DNA of 64,000 nucleotides from Burkholderiales bacterium (GCA_016703325.1 JADJCH010000015.1:70249-134248), one strand, 5' to 3'. Positions 18,702 to 27,762 are shown, counted from the first letter of the stretch. The notes: generated by a model from the letters alone, not told the origin. Numbers and translations are program-made.

Positions 18702-19723
18702 GTCTGAACCCCCTGGACACCGCAGACGCGGGTCTGCTGCAAGGCATCGTGCACGGCAATGCGCCGGTGCAGCGCCGCTCGATGGCCAAGGCCATCACGC
18801 TGCTGGAATCCACCCGCGCCGACCACCGCTCCCGTGCGGACGCGCTGCTCAACGCCCTGCTGCCGCACAGCGGCCGCTCGCTGCGCCTGGGCATCTCCGG
18901 TGTGCCGGGGGTGGGCAAGTCCACCTTCATCGAAGCGCTGGGCATGCATCTGATCGGGCAGGGCCATCGGGTGGCGGTGCTGGCGGTGGACCCGTCATCC
19001 AATGTGTCCGGCGGTTCCATCCTGGGCGACAAGACCCGCATGGAGCAGCTCTCGGTGCACCCGCAGGCCTACATCCGCCCCAGCCCTTCGTCGGGCACGC
19101 TGGGTGGCGTGGCCGAGAAGACCCGCGAGGCCATGTACGTGGCCGAGGCCGCCGGCTATGACGTGGTGATCGTCGAGACGGTGGGCGTCGGCCAGAGCGA
19201 AACCGCGGTGCAGCAGATGACCGACATGTTCTGCCTGCTGCAGCTGCCCAATGCCGGCGACGACCTTCAGGCCATCAAGAAGGGCGTGATGGAGCTGGCC
19301 GACCTGGTGGTGATCAACAAGGCCGACATCGACGAAAACGCGGCGATGCGCGCGCGCGCCCAGATCACCTCCGCATTGCGCTTGCTGGGCATGCACGGCA
19401 ACCCGGACCCTGTGCACCACAGCGAGTCGGTGTGGCACCCGCAGGTCATCCAGATCAGCGCGTTGAAGTCGCGCGGGCTGGAGGACTTCTGGGGCGCGGT
19501 CTGCACCTTCCGCCGCCTGCAGGAGGCCAACGGACGCCTGGCTGCGCGGCGCCAGCAGCAGAGCCTGGCGTGGATGTGGGAGCGCATCGAAGCCGGCCTG
19601 CGCGCGCGTTTTCGCAACCACCCCGCCGTGCGCGAACAACTGGCCGGCACTGCTGAGCAGGTGCGTGCCGGCAGCCTGGCGGCCTCCGTGGCCGCCCGGC
19701 GACTGCTTGACCTGGCGGCCTGA
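18698..19723 (+). CDS. meaB: MeaB/ArgK-type GTPase, methylmalonyl-CoA mutase chaperone
   Basis: This 341-residue P-loop G3E GTPase has Walker A 'GVPGVGKST' (about 68-76), 'VDPSSNVSGGSILGDKTRM' and 'NKAD' for guanine specificity. MeaB proteins load adenosylcobalamin and protect the mutase from inactivation, matching its place 600 bases after the mutase gene. The start at 18698 overlaps the acetyltransferase stop; the longer frame from 18641 is not needed. Confidence 0.93.
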   Translation: MSLNPLDTADAGLLQGIVHGNAPVQRRSMAKAITLLESTRADHRSRADALLNALLPHSGRSLRLGISGVPGVGKSTFIEALGMHLIGQGHRVAVLAVDPSSNVSGGSILGDKTRMEQLSVHPQAYIRPSPSSGTLGGVAEKTREAMYVAEAAGYDVVIVETVGVGQSETAVQQMTDMFCLLQLPNAGDDLQAIKKGVMELADLVVINKADIDENAAMRARAQITSALRLLGMHGNPDPVHHSESVWHPQVIQISALKSRGLEDFWGAVCTFRRLQEANGRLAARRQQQSLAWMWERIEAGLRARFRNHPAVREQLAGTAEQVRAGSLAASVAARRLLDLAA

Positions 19724-19789
19724 GGCCTGGTCGCTGCCACCTCAATTTCTTCTTCCGACACCCGAGTTTTTCCCCGAGGAGTGAACTCC

Positions 19790-21322
19790 ATGCACGACAT
19801 CCAGCAGATGCTCGAAGAAAAGCGCGCCAAGGCCCGCCTGGGCGGTGGCCAGAAGCGCATCGACGCGCAGCACAAGAAGGGCAAGCTGACCGCCCGCGAA
19901 CGGCTCGAACTGCTGTTCGACGAAGGCACCTTCGAGGAATGGGACATGTTCGTCGAGCACCGCTGTGCCGACTTCGGCATGGCCGACCAGAAGATCCCGG
20001 GCGACGGCGTCGTCACCGGCTACGGCATGATCAACGGCCGCCTGGCCTTCGCCTTCAGCCAGGACTTCACCGTGTTCGGCGGCGCACTGTCGGAGGCCCA
20101 TGCCGAGAAGATCTGCAAGGTCATGGACCAGGCGATGAAGGTCGGTGCGCCGGTGATCGGCCTGAACGACTCGGGCGGCGCGCGCATCCAGGAGGGTGTG
20201 GCCTCGCTGGGTGGTTATGCCGACGTGTTCCAGCGCAACGTGATGGCCAGCGGCGTGATCCCGCAGATCAGCATGATCATGGGCCCCTGCGCGGGCGGCG
20301 CGGTGTACTCGCCTTCGATGACCGACTTCATCTTCATGGTGAAGGACTCGTCGTACATGTTCGTGACCGGTCCGGAAGTCGTGAAGACCGTGACGCACGA
20401 GGAGGTGACGGCCGAGGAGCTGGGCGGTGCGGTGACGCACACCAGCAAGAGCGGCGTGGCCGACCTGGCCTTCGACAACGACGTCGAGGCGCTGATGATG
20501 CTGCGCCGCTTCTTCAACTACCTGCCGCTGAACAACAAGGAGAAGCCGCCGGTGCGCCCGAGCGGGGATCCGGCCGGCCGCCTGGACCACAGCCTCGACA
20601 CCCTGGTCCCGGACAACCCCAACAAGCCGTACGACATCAAGGAACTGATCGTCAAGACGGTGGACGACGGCGACTTCTTCGAGCTGCAGCCCGACTACGC
20701 CGCCAACATCGTCATCGGCATGGCCCGCATGGAAGGCCAGACGGTGGGCATCGTGGCCAACAACCCGCTGGTGCTGGCGGGCTGCCTGGACATCAAGAGC
20801 TCGATCAAGGCCGCGCGCTTCGTGCGCTTCTGCGACGCCTTCAACATCCCGGTGATCACCTTCGTGGACGTGCCCGGATTCATGCCCGGCACCAGCCAGG
20901 AGTACGGCGGCATCATCAAACACGGCGCCAAGCTGCTTTACGCGTATGCCGAATGCACCGTGCCGAAGGTCACAGTGATCACCCGCAAGGCCTACGGCGG
21001 TGCCTACGACGTGATGGCCTCCAAGCACCTGCGCGGCGACGTCAATTTCGCCTGGCCGAACGCAGAGATCGCGGTGATGGGCGCCAAGGGCGCGGTGGAG
21101 ATCATCTTCCGCGAGGACAAGGGCGACCCGGCCAAGCTGGCCGCCAAGGAAGCCGAATACAAGGCCCGCTTCGCCAACCCGTTTGTCGCCGGCAGCCGAG
21201 GCTTCATCGACGACGTGATCCAGCCGCACGAGACACGCAAGCGCATCTGCCGCTCGCTGACGATGCTGCGCGACAAGAAGCTCGACAACCCGTGGCGCAA
21301 GCACGGGAACATTCCCCTCTGA
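19790..21322 (+). CDS. pccB: Propionyl-CoA carboxylase beta (carboxyltransferase) subunit
   Basis: This 510-residue acyl-CoA carboxyltransferase moves CO2 from biotin to propionyl-CoA to form methylmalonyl-CoA. 'NDSGGARIQEGV' and 'GPCAGGAVYSP' in the N domain and 'DVPGFMPGTSQEYGGIIKHGAKLLYAYAE' in the C domain form the oxyanion holes and acyl-CoA site. I chose the ATG at 19790 over the GTG at 19781 for the conserved 'MHDIQQMLEEKR' start. Confidence 0.95.
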   Translation: MHDIQQMLEEKRAKARLGGGQKRIDAQHKKGKLTARERLELLFDEGTFEEWDMFVEHRCADFGMADQKIPGDGVVTGYGMINGRLAFAFSQDFTVFGGALSEAHAEKICKVMDQAMKVGAPVIGLNDSGGARIQEGVASLGGYADVFQRNVMASGVIPQISMIMGPCAGGAVYSPSMTDFIFMVKDSSYMFVTGPEVVKTVTHEEVTAEELGGAVTHTSKSGVADLAFDNDVEALMMLRRFFNYLPLNNKEKPPVRPSGDPAGRLDHSLDTLVPDNPNKPYDIKELIVKTVDDGDFFELQPDYAANIVIGMARMEGQTVGIVANNPLVLAGCLDIKSSIKAARFVRFCDAFNIPVITFVDVPGFMPGTSQEYGGIIKHGAKLLYAYAECTVPKVTVITRKAYGGAYDVMASKHLRGDVNFAWPNAEIAVMGAKGAVEIIFREDKGDPAKLAAKEAEYKARFANPFVAGSRGFIDDVIQPHETRKRICRSLTMLRDKKLDNPWRKHGNIPL

Positions 21323-21372
21323 GCTGTCCGGCCACTCGCTCGAGGCCGCTCCCTGCCATGGACACCGCCAGG

Positions 21373-21717
21373 TCAGCGTTCCAACCCCAGCACGGCAGCC
21401 AGTGCCGCATCCAGCACGCCGAGTGCCTGCGGGTCCAGGCTGCCGATGCGGGCGCGCAGCCGGGACTTGTCCACGGCGCGAACCTGCTCGGTGCGGGCAC
21501 GGGTGCGGGTGTTGAAGGTTGGCAGCTCCACCAGCAGTGGCCAGGCGGACGGGGACTGCGTGGTGGTCAGCGGCACCACCACCACCGTGCGCCGCACGGC
21601 GTTGAACGGTGTTTGCGACACCACCACGGCCGGGCGGGTCTTGGCGATCTCCGAGCCCTGCACTGGATCGAAACTGACCCAGTGGACTTCGCCGCGCTCG
21701 ACGGTCGTGCGGTTCAC
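21373..21717 (-). CDS. MazF/PemK-family toxin (endoribonuclease)
   Basis: This 114-residue protein begins at a GTG overlapping the antitoxin stop (GTGA). It shows the MazF pattern 'RGEVHWVSFDPVQGSEIAKTRPAVVVSQTPFN' with the conserved 'GSE..KTRPAVVVS', then 'VVVVPLTT' and a late 'VRAVDKSRL'. MazF toxins cut RNA at short sequences and stop growth. It lies antisense between pccB and pccA, which are otherwise expected to be adjacent. Confidence 0.85.
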   Translation of the reverse strand: MNRTTVERGEVHWVSFDPVQGSEIAKTRPAVVVSQTPFNAVRRTVVVVPLTTTQSPSAWPLLVELPTFNTRTRARTEQVRAVDKSRLRARIGSLDPQALGVLDAALAAVLGLER

Positions 21718-22091
21718 GGCTGGGGGTCGGTGGGTGCGGGGGCGGCGCAACGGGCTGCCTGGGCTTCGGCGAAGCCGAGCTCGAAGGCGTCGCGGTCGAA
21801 ATCCGGATCCCAGGTATCCACCGGCTCTGTCAGCGTGGCGTTGACCCACTCGTCGGTGTCGCGGGCCAGTTCCGGGTGCTTCGCCTCCAGCTCGTTCAGG
21901 TACTGCGCTGCTTCGGCCAACGCCCGATCCTGCTGTGCCCTCCGATCGGCCAGTGCCTCGGCCACCACGTCCACCAGGAACTGGTTGCGCCGCCGTGGTG
22001 CGACGGTTCTTGCCAATTGGTCGGCCACGTCCTCCGGCAGGCGCAGCAGAACCTGTCTGGGCGCGGGGGGTCGAGTGCGTGATTGTTCCAT
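21714..22091 (-). CDS. Antitoxin paired with the MazF-like toxin
   Basis: This 125-residue protein has an N-terminal segment like a ribbon-helix-helix DNA-binding domain ('RQVLLRLPEDVADQLARTVAPRRRNQFLVDVVAEALADRR') and a charged, flexible, acidic C-terminal tail that would wrap the toxin. The 4-base overlap with the toxin gene is usual for type II pairs. It probably represses its own promoter, which lies just upstream of pccA. Confidence 0.82.
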   Translation of the reverse strand: MEQSRTRPPAPRQVLLRLPEDVADQLARTVAPRRRNQFLVDVVAEALADRRAQQDRALAEAAQYLNELEAKHPELARDTDEWVNATLTEPVDTWDPDFDRDAFELGFAEAQAARCAAPAPTDPQP

Positions 22092-22142
22092 GATTCGATG
22101 ATATCAAGCTATCCAACAAGTTCCAAACTGGAGTCCGACGGC

Positions 22143-24218
22143 ATGTTCACCAAAATCCTCATTGCCAACCGCGGCGAAATCGCCTGCCGGGTCATCAAGA
22201 CCGCCCAGAAGATGGGCATCAAGACGGTCGCCGTCTACTCCGAGGCCGACAAGGACGCCCGCCACGTCGAGCTGGCCGACGAGGCGGTGCTGCTGGGCCC
22301 GGCGCCCTCACGGGAGTCCTACCTGGTGGCCGACAAGATCATCGCCGCCTGCAAGAGCACGGGCGCGCAAGCGGTGCACCCGGGCTACGGCTTCCTGTCG
22401 GAGAACGCCGCCTTTGCCAGGCGCTGCGAGGACGAGGGCATCGCCTTCATCGGCCCGCGCCACTTCAGCATCGAGGCGATGGGCGACAAGATCGCCTCCA
22501 AGAAGCTGGCCAACGAGGCCCAGGTCAACACCATCCCCGGCTACAACGACGCCATCGACACGCCCGAGCAGGCCGTCGAGATCGCCAAGGGCATCGGCTA
22601 TCCGGTGATGATCAAGGCCTCCGCCGGCGGCGGCGGCAAGGGCCTGCGCGTGGCCTTCAATGACAAGGAGGCCTTCGAAGGCTTTTCGTCCTGCCGCAAC
22701 GAGGCCCGCAACAGCTTCGGCGACGACCGCGTCTTCATCGAGAAGTATGTGCTGGAGCCGCGCCACATCGAGATCCAGGTGCTGGGCGACAGCCACGGCA
22801 ACGTGGTCTACCTGAACGAGCGCGAGTGCTCGATCCAGCGCCGCCACCAAAAGGTCATTGAGGAGGCTCCGAGCCCCTTCATCTCCGACGCCACCCGCAA
22901 GGCGATGGGCGAGCAGGCCGTGGCGCTGGCCAAGGCGGTGAGGTACCAGTCGGCCGGCACGGTGGAGTTCGTGGTCGGCAAGGACCAGGACTTCTATTTC
23001 CTGGAAATGAACACCCGCCTGCAGGTGGAGCACCCGGTCACCGAGTGCATCACCGGCCTGGACCTGGTCGAGCAGATGATCCGCGTGGCAGCCGGGGAGA
23101 AGCTCAGCTTCACCCAGACGGACGTCAAGCGCGAAGGCTGGGCCATCGAGTGCCGCATCAACGCGGAAGACCCGTTCCGCAACTTCCTGCCCTCCACCGG
23201 CCGCCTGGTCAAGTACGCCCCGCCGGCCGCTGACCTGGAGCAGGGGACCGAGACGCTGCAGGGCGCGGCCTACGCCGACGACCGGTTCGGTGGCGTGCGT
23301 GTCGATACCGGTGTGTACGAAGGCGGCGAGATCCCGATGTTCTACGACTCGATGATCGCCAAGCTCATCGTGCACGGGCGGGATCGCAACGAGGCCATCG
23401 CCAGGATGCGCGCGGCCCTGAACGGCTTCGTGATCCGTGGCATCAGCAGCAACATCCCGTTCCAGGCCGCGCTGCTGGCGCACCCGAAGTTCGTCACCGG
23501 CGAGTTCAACACCGGATTCATCGCCGAGCACTACAGCAAGGGCTTCAAGGCCGAGGACGTGCCGCACGACGACCCGGCCTTCCTGATTGCGCTGGCCGCC
23601 TTCGTGCGCCGCAAGGCCCGCGAGCGCGCCGCCGGCATCAGCGGCCAGCTGCCCGGCCACGAGGTGGCGCACAAGAATCAGATGGTGGTGGTGCAGCTCG
23701 GCGCGGAAGGCCAGCACGTCTACCACGACGTCACGCTGGGTGACTTCGACGCCCAGGCCGGCACCGTGGACATCAGCGTCGGCGGCAAGACCTTCGCGAT
23801 CCAGAGCCAGACCAAGCTCGGCGACGTGCTGATGACCGGCAAGGTCAACGGCCGCGCTTTCAGTGCCCAGGTCGAGCAGGGCTCGGCCAAGCGGCCGCTG
23901 GCGCTGCGCGTGGCCCACAACGGCACCGCCATCGAGGCCCTGGTGCTGCTGCCGCGTGCGGCCGAGCTGCACCGCCTGATGCCCTACAAGGCGCCGCCGG
24001 ACCTGAGCAAGTTCCTGCTCTCGCCGATGCCCGGCCTGCTGGCCGATGTGCCGGTGACCGTGGGCCAGAAGGTGCTGGCCGGCGAGAAGCTCGCGGTCAT
24101 CGAGGCGATGAAGATGGAGAACATCCTCGTCGCCACGCAGGACTGCGTGGTCAAGGAGATCCGCGCGACCAAGGGCGAGAGCCTGGCCGTGGATCAGGCG
24201 ATCATTGCGTTTGAGTGA
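22143..24218 (+). CDS. pccA: Propionyl-CoA carboxylase alpha (biotin carboxylase / carrier) subunit
   Basis: The 691-residue subunit carries an N-terminal biotin carboxylase ATP-grasp domain ('MFTKILIANRGEIACRVI', 'KASAGGGGKGLRV', 'LEMNTRLQVEHPVTE'), a middle BT domain and a C-terminal biotinyl domain. 'EAMKMEN' holds the biotin-bearing Lys at about residue 657. The ATG at 22143 gives the canonical start; the frame is open 60 bases further upstream. It pairs with pccB on the far side of the toxin-antitoxin insertion. Confidence 0.96.
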   Translation: MFTKILIANRGEIACRVIKTAQKMGIKTVAVYSEADKDARHVELADEAVLLGPAPSRESYLVADKIIAACKSTGAQAVHPGYGFLSENAAFARRCEDEGIAFIGPRHFSIEAMGDKIASKKLANEAQVNTIPGYNDAIDTPEQAVEIAKGIGYPVMIKASAGGGGKGLRVAFNDKEAFEGFSSCRNEARNSFGDDRVFIEKYVLEPRHIEIQVLGDSHGNVVYLNERECSIQRRHQKVIEEAPSPFISDATRKAMGEQAVALAKAVRYQSAGTVEFVVGKDQDFYFLEMNTRLQVEHPVTECITGLDLVEQMIRVAAGEKLSFTQTDVKREGWAIECRINAEDPFRNFLPSTGRLVKYAPPAADLEQGTETLQGAAYADDRFGGVRVDTGVYEGGEIPMFYDSMIAKLIVHGRDRNEAIARMRAALNGFVIRGISSNIPFQAALLAHPKFVTGEFNTGFIAEHYSKGFKAEDVPHDDPAFLIALAAFVRRKARERAAGISGQLPGHEVAHKNQMVVVQLGAEGQHVYHDVTLGDFDAQAGTVDISVGGKTFAIQSQTKLGDVLMTGKVNGRAFSAQVEQGSAKRPLALRVAHNGTAIEALVLLPRAAELHRLMPYKAPPDLSKFLLSPMPGLLADVPVTVGQKVLAGEKLAVIEAMKMENILVATQDCVVKEIRATKGESLAVDQAIIAFE

Positions 24219-24225
24219 GGCCGGG

Positions 24226-24693
24226 ATGACCAAGCCCTTCAAGATCCTCGGCATCCAGCAGATCGCCATCGGCGGGCCGGACAAAACCCGGCTGCAAAAG
24301 CTCTGGGTGGACATCTTCGGCCTGTCGATCAAAAGCACTTTCGTCAGTGAACGCGAGAACGTCGACGAGGACATCTGCGCCCTCGGCAGCGGCCCGACCG
24401 CGGTGGAGGTCGACCTGATGCAGCCGCTGGACATCGAGAAGAAGCCGGCGGTGCACGCCACGCCGCTGAACCACGTCGGCCTGTGGGTGGACGACCTGCC
24501 CAAAGCCGTCGAGTGGATGGGCGCCAACGGCGTGCGCTTCGCCCCGGGCGGCATCCGCAAGGGTGCGGCCGGCTACGACATCACCTTCATCCACCCGAAG
24601 TCGAACGACGAGTTCCCCATCGGCGGTGAAGGCGTGCTGATCGAGCTGGTGCAGGCGCCGCCCGAGGTGGTCTCGGCCCTCACTCCTTCGTGA
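24226..24693 (+). CDS. VOC-family protein (glyoxalase fold), possible methylmalonyl-CoA epimerase role
   Basis: This 155-residue protein has two betaalphabetabetabeta modules of the vicinal-oxygen-chelate fold: 'ILGIQQIAIGGPDKTRLQKLWVDIFGL' and 'LNHVGLWVDDLPKAVEWMGANGVRF', with metal ligands plausible at His ('LNHVGLW') and Glu ('GVLIELVQ'). It starts 8 bases after pccA, so an epimerase step between (S)- and (R)-methylmalonyl-CoA is attractive. However, relatives in this order are often annotated only as lactoylglutathione-lyase-like, and the first module has Gln in place of the usual His. Confidence 0.8.
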   Translation: MTKPFKILGIQQIAIGGPDKTRLQKLWVDIFGLSIKSTFVSERENVDEDICALGSGPTAVEVDLMQPLDIEKKPAVHATPLNHVGLWVDDLPKAVEWMGANGVRFAPGGIRKGAAGYDITFIHPKSNDEFPIGGEGVLIELVQAPPEVVSALTPS

Positions 24694-24803
24694 TGCCTGC
24701 GGCCGTGATGATCGTGCGCCACTTCTCCGACTCGGCCTTCTGGAAGGCCGCCAGGTCTGCCGGGCTGCCGGTCAGGGCCTGGAATCCGTTCTGGGCGTAG
24801 AAC
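24680..24803 (-). pseudogene. Remnant: C-terminus of a TctC/Bug-type solute-binding protein
   Basis: On the minus strand the last 41 codons of a tripartite tricarboxylate transporter receptor are readable: 'LTGSPADLAAFQKAESEKW' followed by 'ITAAGITKE' and a stop, a typical Bug-family ending. The rest of the gene is missing; at about 24803 it joins an unrelated fragment. Its stop codon lies inside the 3' end of the VOC gene on the other strand. Confidence 0.7.
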
Positions 24804-24804
24804 C

Positions 24805-25200
24805 GGCCCCTGGGAGATCGAATGGGTGGCGCTGCCGGAGATCTTCTGCCTCATCTCCGGGGCGCTCAAGCAGACCAAGTTCGTGCTGCAGGGGCTGGAG
24901 GTGGACGCCCAGCGCATGCGCGCCAACATGGACATCACCCACGGCCTGGTCATGTCCGAGGCGGTCATGATGGGCCTGGGTCCCTTCCTGGGCCGGGAGT
25001 ACGCCCACGACCTGGTGTACGACCTGTGCCGCCAGGCCCTGGCCGAGAACCGGCCTCTGATCGACATCCTGGAGGCCCACCCGCAGATCCGCCCCCACCT
25101 GAACCGCAGTCAGCTGGAGGCCCTGTGCAACCCGGAGAACCACCTGGGACAGGCGGGGGTGATGGTCGACCGCGTGCTCGCTGCCCGACAGCCGGGTTGA
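24805..25200 (+). pseudogene. Remnant: C-terminus of a fumarase/adenylosuccinate-lyase-superfamily enzyme (PcaB-like)
   Basis: About 131 codons encode the C-terminal third of a lyase resembling 3-carboxy-cis,cis-muconate cycloisomerase or adenylosuccinate lyase ('PWEIEWVALPEIFCL', 'GLEVDAQRMRANMDITHGLVMSEAVMM'). No start codon or catalytic N-terminal domains exist because the frame begins at the junction with the Bug remnant. The pieces appear joined by a deletion. Confidence 0.7.
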
Positions 25201-25226
25201 GCGCCTTCAGCTGTGGTCGCTGGCGC

Positions 25227-26153
25227 TCATGCCAGTGACGCATCCGCCTTCAGCGCCTGCGCCGCCTGCAGCATCAGGCGGCGCAGCCACACCAGGCCGG
25301 GGTCCTGGCTGCGGTACTTGTGCCACTGCATGGCCTGCTCCAGCGGAGGCATCGGCAGGGGCACGGGCAGCAGGGTGACCGGCACGGCCGCACGCATGCG
25401 CCGGGCCAGGGTGCTGTGCACGGTGGTGACCAATTCGGTGCCCACCACCAGAAACGGCAGCACCGCAAAGCTGTAGGTCGACACCGCCACCTTGCGTGAC
25501 AGCCCGTAGCGCTGCACGAACCAATCCTCGAAGGCCGGCTTCTGCGTGTCCACCGGCTGCATCACCGCATGTTCGGCCTGGGTGTAACGCTCGAAGTCCA
25601 GGCCGAGCCGGGCGTGGCTGCTGCCGTTCCAGACCACACAGTGAAAGTCGTCGTGCAGGATGACTTCGGTGGGGTGCTCGGTGGAGCAGTAGGCCAGCGG
25701 AATCACGAGCATGTCGGCCTCGCCGCGCTCCAGTGCCCGGGAAGGGGTGGCCGTCTGCGGCAGCAGGCGAAAGCGCACCGTGCTGCGCTGCCGCGCTGCC
25801 AGAGCGAGCGCATGCGGCATCAGCATGTCCATCGAATAGTCGCTGATGAAGAGTTTGAACTCGCGGTCGCTGCGGCTGCAGTCGAACTCGGGTTGCGCGG
25901 CGATCGAGGTATCGATGCGCACCAGCACGTCGCGCACCGCCTCCTGCAGCACCTCGGCCCGTGGGGTCAGCTCCATCTGCCGACCCACCTGCACCAGCAA
26001 CTCGTCGCCCAGGTGCTCGCGCAGGCGTCCCAGCGCATTGCTCATCGCCGATTGCGACAGGTGCACCCGCTCTGCCGCACGGGTGATGCTGCGTTCGGTC
26101 AGCAGGGCGTCCAGTGCGACGAGCAGGTTGAGATCGAGTTTGTTGAAGCGCAT
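25227..26153 (-). CDS. LysR-family transcriptional regulator (NodD/LinR-like)
   Basis: This 308-residue regulator has an N-terminal winged helix-turn-helix ('LDLNLLVALDALLTERSITRAAERVHLSQSAMSNALGRLREHLGDELLV') and a periplasmic-binding-like effector domain. The N-terminus 'MRFNKLDLNLL' is typical of the NodD/PcpR/LinR group, which often responds to aromatic compounds. It is divergent from the flavin monooxygenase and DUF1302 genes, which are its likely targets; a palindrome lies between them. Confidence 0.9.
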   Translation of the reverse strand: MRFNKLDLNLLVALDALLTERSITRAAERVHLSQSAMSNALGRLREHLGDELLVQVGRQMELTPRAEVLQEAVRDVLVRIDTSIAAQPEFDCSRSDREFKLFISDYSMDMLMPHALALAARQRSTVRFRLLPQTATPSRALERGEADMLVIPLAYCSTEHPTEVILHDDFHCVVWNGSSHARLGLDFERYTQAEHAVMQPVDTQKPAFEDWFVQRYGLSRKVAVSTYSFAVLPFLVVGTELVTTVHSTLARRMRAAVPVTLLPVPLPMPPLEQAMQWHKYRSQDPGLVWLRRLMLQAAQALKADASLA

Positions 26154-26182
26154 GCGGGTTAACCCAAAAAGTATTCAGCGCG

Positions 26183-26199
26183 TCCATGCATCGCATGGA
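26183..26199. promoter_or_regulatory. Candidate LysR binding site
   Basis: TCCATGCATCGCATGGA is a 7+3+7 perfect dyad, 30 bases upstream of the LysR start and about 155 bases before the monooxygenase start. Size and position suit a LysR recognition site serving both divergent genes. This rests on symmetry and position only. Confidence 0.5.
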
Positions 26200-26352
26200 T
26201 TCAAACCATTTTGCGCAGGGCGGAGGTCTGCGTAACCTCTCGTTCACCCGATCCACGGGTCGATTTCCCAACCCCCCCAACCAACGGAGACAACGAATGG
26301 CCCTGTGCCAGGCGGCGGCCTCGTCTTGCCCGCGTTTTCCAGGAGCAGCCTC

Positions 26353-27519
26353 ATGACGGCGGCACTGCGGCTGCAGCGCATCGGCGTGGTGGGTGCGGGC
26401 CTGGCCGGTCTGGCCAGTGCCCTGGCTGCGGCGCGCAGCGGGCGGCAGGTCACGCTGCTGGAGGCGGCGCCGCAGCCGCCGCAGCTGCCGGGCTCGGTGG
26501 ATGTGCTGCCGGCCATGCTGTGCGACCTGGTTGGCCTGGGGGTGGCGGACGATTGTGTGCGCACCGGTTTTGCCTACCGCGGCGTGGATGTGCGGGGGCG
26601 CGATGGTGCGCTGCTGCACCAGTTGCCCACCGAGCCGCTGGCCGGGGCGCGTTACCCCGCGGCGCTGGGCATGCGCCGCGCCGACCTGCTGGCGCAGCTG
26701 GAACGTGCCGCACTGGCTGCAGGAGTGCAGCTCCTGCGTGGGCAGCGGGTGGGTCAGGTGAAGCCGGCATTGCCGCCGAGCGCTTCCGGAGCCTCTGGGG
26801 CCAATGGTGCGGTGGTGCAGGCCTGCGCGGCGGATGGCCGCCTGCTCTGCGAAGTGGACCTGCTGCTGCTGGCCGTGGGCGCCGCCAGCGAGTTGCGCGG
26901 CCGGGTGTTTCCTGAGGCTGAGCCGGTGCAGCCGCTGGGGCAACGCTGGTGGTATGCGTTGATGCGCCGCCCGCCGGAGCTGGAGCGGCCCTGTGTGGTG
27001 CTGGGCGGCACCGGGCAGCGGGTGGTGTTGCACCCGGTGCGACACGACGAGGCGGGGCTGGCCTGGATCGAGCCGCAACTTGAAGCGCTGCCGCTCGACC
27101 CTGCGGCCTACCTGCGCCAGGCCCTGGCCGCCCTGCCCGGGTGGGCGGGGTCGTTGGCGGCGCTGATCCGGCCGGACACACCGGTGGTGCAGCGACCGGT
27201 TTACAGCGGCCTGCTGCAGCCGCACTGGCACCAGGGGTCTGTGCTGGCGGTGGGGGACTGTGCCCATGCGCTGCCGCCGCACTTCGGCCAGTCGGCGGCA
27301 CAGGCCATCGAGGACGCCCGGGTGCTGGGCGACCTGCTTGGCAACGACCTGGGCGCCGACGCCCTGGTACAGGCCTTCACCGCCCGCCGCCAGGAGCGGG
27401 CCCGACAGGTGCACCAGCTCACCACCACCGCGGCCCGCTGGGACCTGCATCCCGAGGGCGACACCGATCTCAGTTCGCTGATGGACCGGCTGCAGCGCAC
27501 CGTCGCGCGGCCGGCCTGA
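26353..27519 (+). CDS. FAD-dependent monooxygenase-type oxidoreductase
   Basis: The 388-residue protein has the p-hydroxybenzoate-hydroxylase fold. An N-terminal Rossmann 'IGVVGAGLAGLASALAAARSGRQVTLLEA' binds FAD, and 'VLAVGDCAHALPPHFGQSAAQAIEDARVLG' near residue 300 is the second FAD motif. A middle DG-type motif ('LLLAVGAASELR') is weak. The ATG at 26353 follows AGGAG; the frame extends 48 bases upstream without need. The substrate is unknown. It was probably co-transcribed with the DUF1302 gene that is now truncated. Confidence 0.85.
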   Translation: MTAALRLQRIGVVGAGLAGLASALAAARSGRQVTLLEAAPQPPQLPGSVDVLPAMLCDLVGLGVADDCVRTGFAYRGVDVRGRDGALLHQLPTEPLAGARYPAALGMRRADLLAQLERAALAAGVQLLRGQRVGQVKPALPPSASGASGANGAVVQACAADGRLLCEVDLLLLAVGAASELRGRVFPEAEPVQPLGQRWWYALMRRPPELERPCVVLGGTGQRVVLHPVRHDEAGLAWIEPQLEALPLDPAAYLRQALAALPGWAGSLAALIRPDTPVVQRPVYSGLLQPHWHQGSVLAVGDCAHALPPHFGQSAAQAIEDARVLGDLLGNDLGADALVQAFTARRQERARQVHQLTTTAARWDLHPEGDTDLSSLMDRLQRTVARPA

Positions 27520-27574
27520 ACTCCCGTCCCCCGATCCCCGATCCCCGACCCATGGCAAAAAAAGGAGACAGACG

Positions 27575-27751
27575 ATGAACCCACTGCACCGCAGGCTGCC
27601 ACAACTCACCACGATCGCCGCCGCCGTCGGCCTGGTCACTGGTGCCCAGGCCTTCCAGATCGAAACCGACGACCCCGACCTGAAGGTTCGCCTGGACACC
27701 ACCGTCAAACTCAGCGCTGCGGCGCGGGTGGCGCAGCGTTCCGAGGGGTAA
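27575..27751 (+). pseudogene. Truncated DUF1302-family outer-membrane protein
   Basis: Only 58 codons remain. A signal peptide ('RRLPQLTTIAAAVGLVTGAQA') is followed by 'FQIETDDPDLKVRLDTTVKLSAAARV', matching the start of DUF1302 proteins, which are normally 550-650 residues and thought to be outer-membrane channels for hydrophobic substrates. The frame then runs into foreign sequence and stops at TAA 27749-27751. No downstream half of the gene and no DUF1329 partner occur in the window. Confidence 0.75.
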
Positions 27752-27762
27752 TCGTATTTTTC

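Noticed and set aside
22308..24560. A 750-residue frame antisense to pccA
   Set aside because: It is a codon-bias shadow of pccA; Leu/His/Asp-rich, with no motifs.
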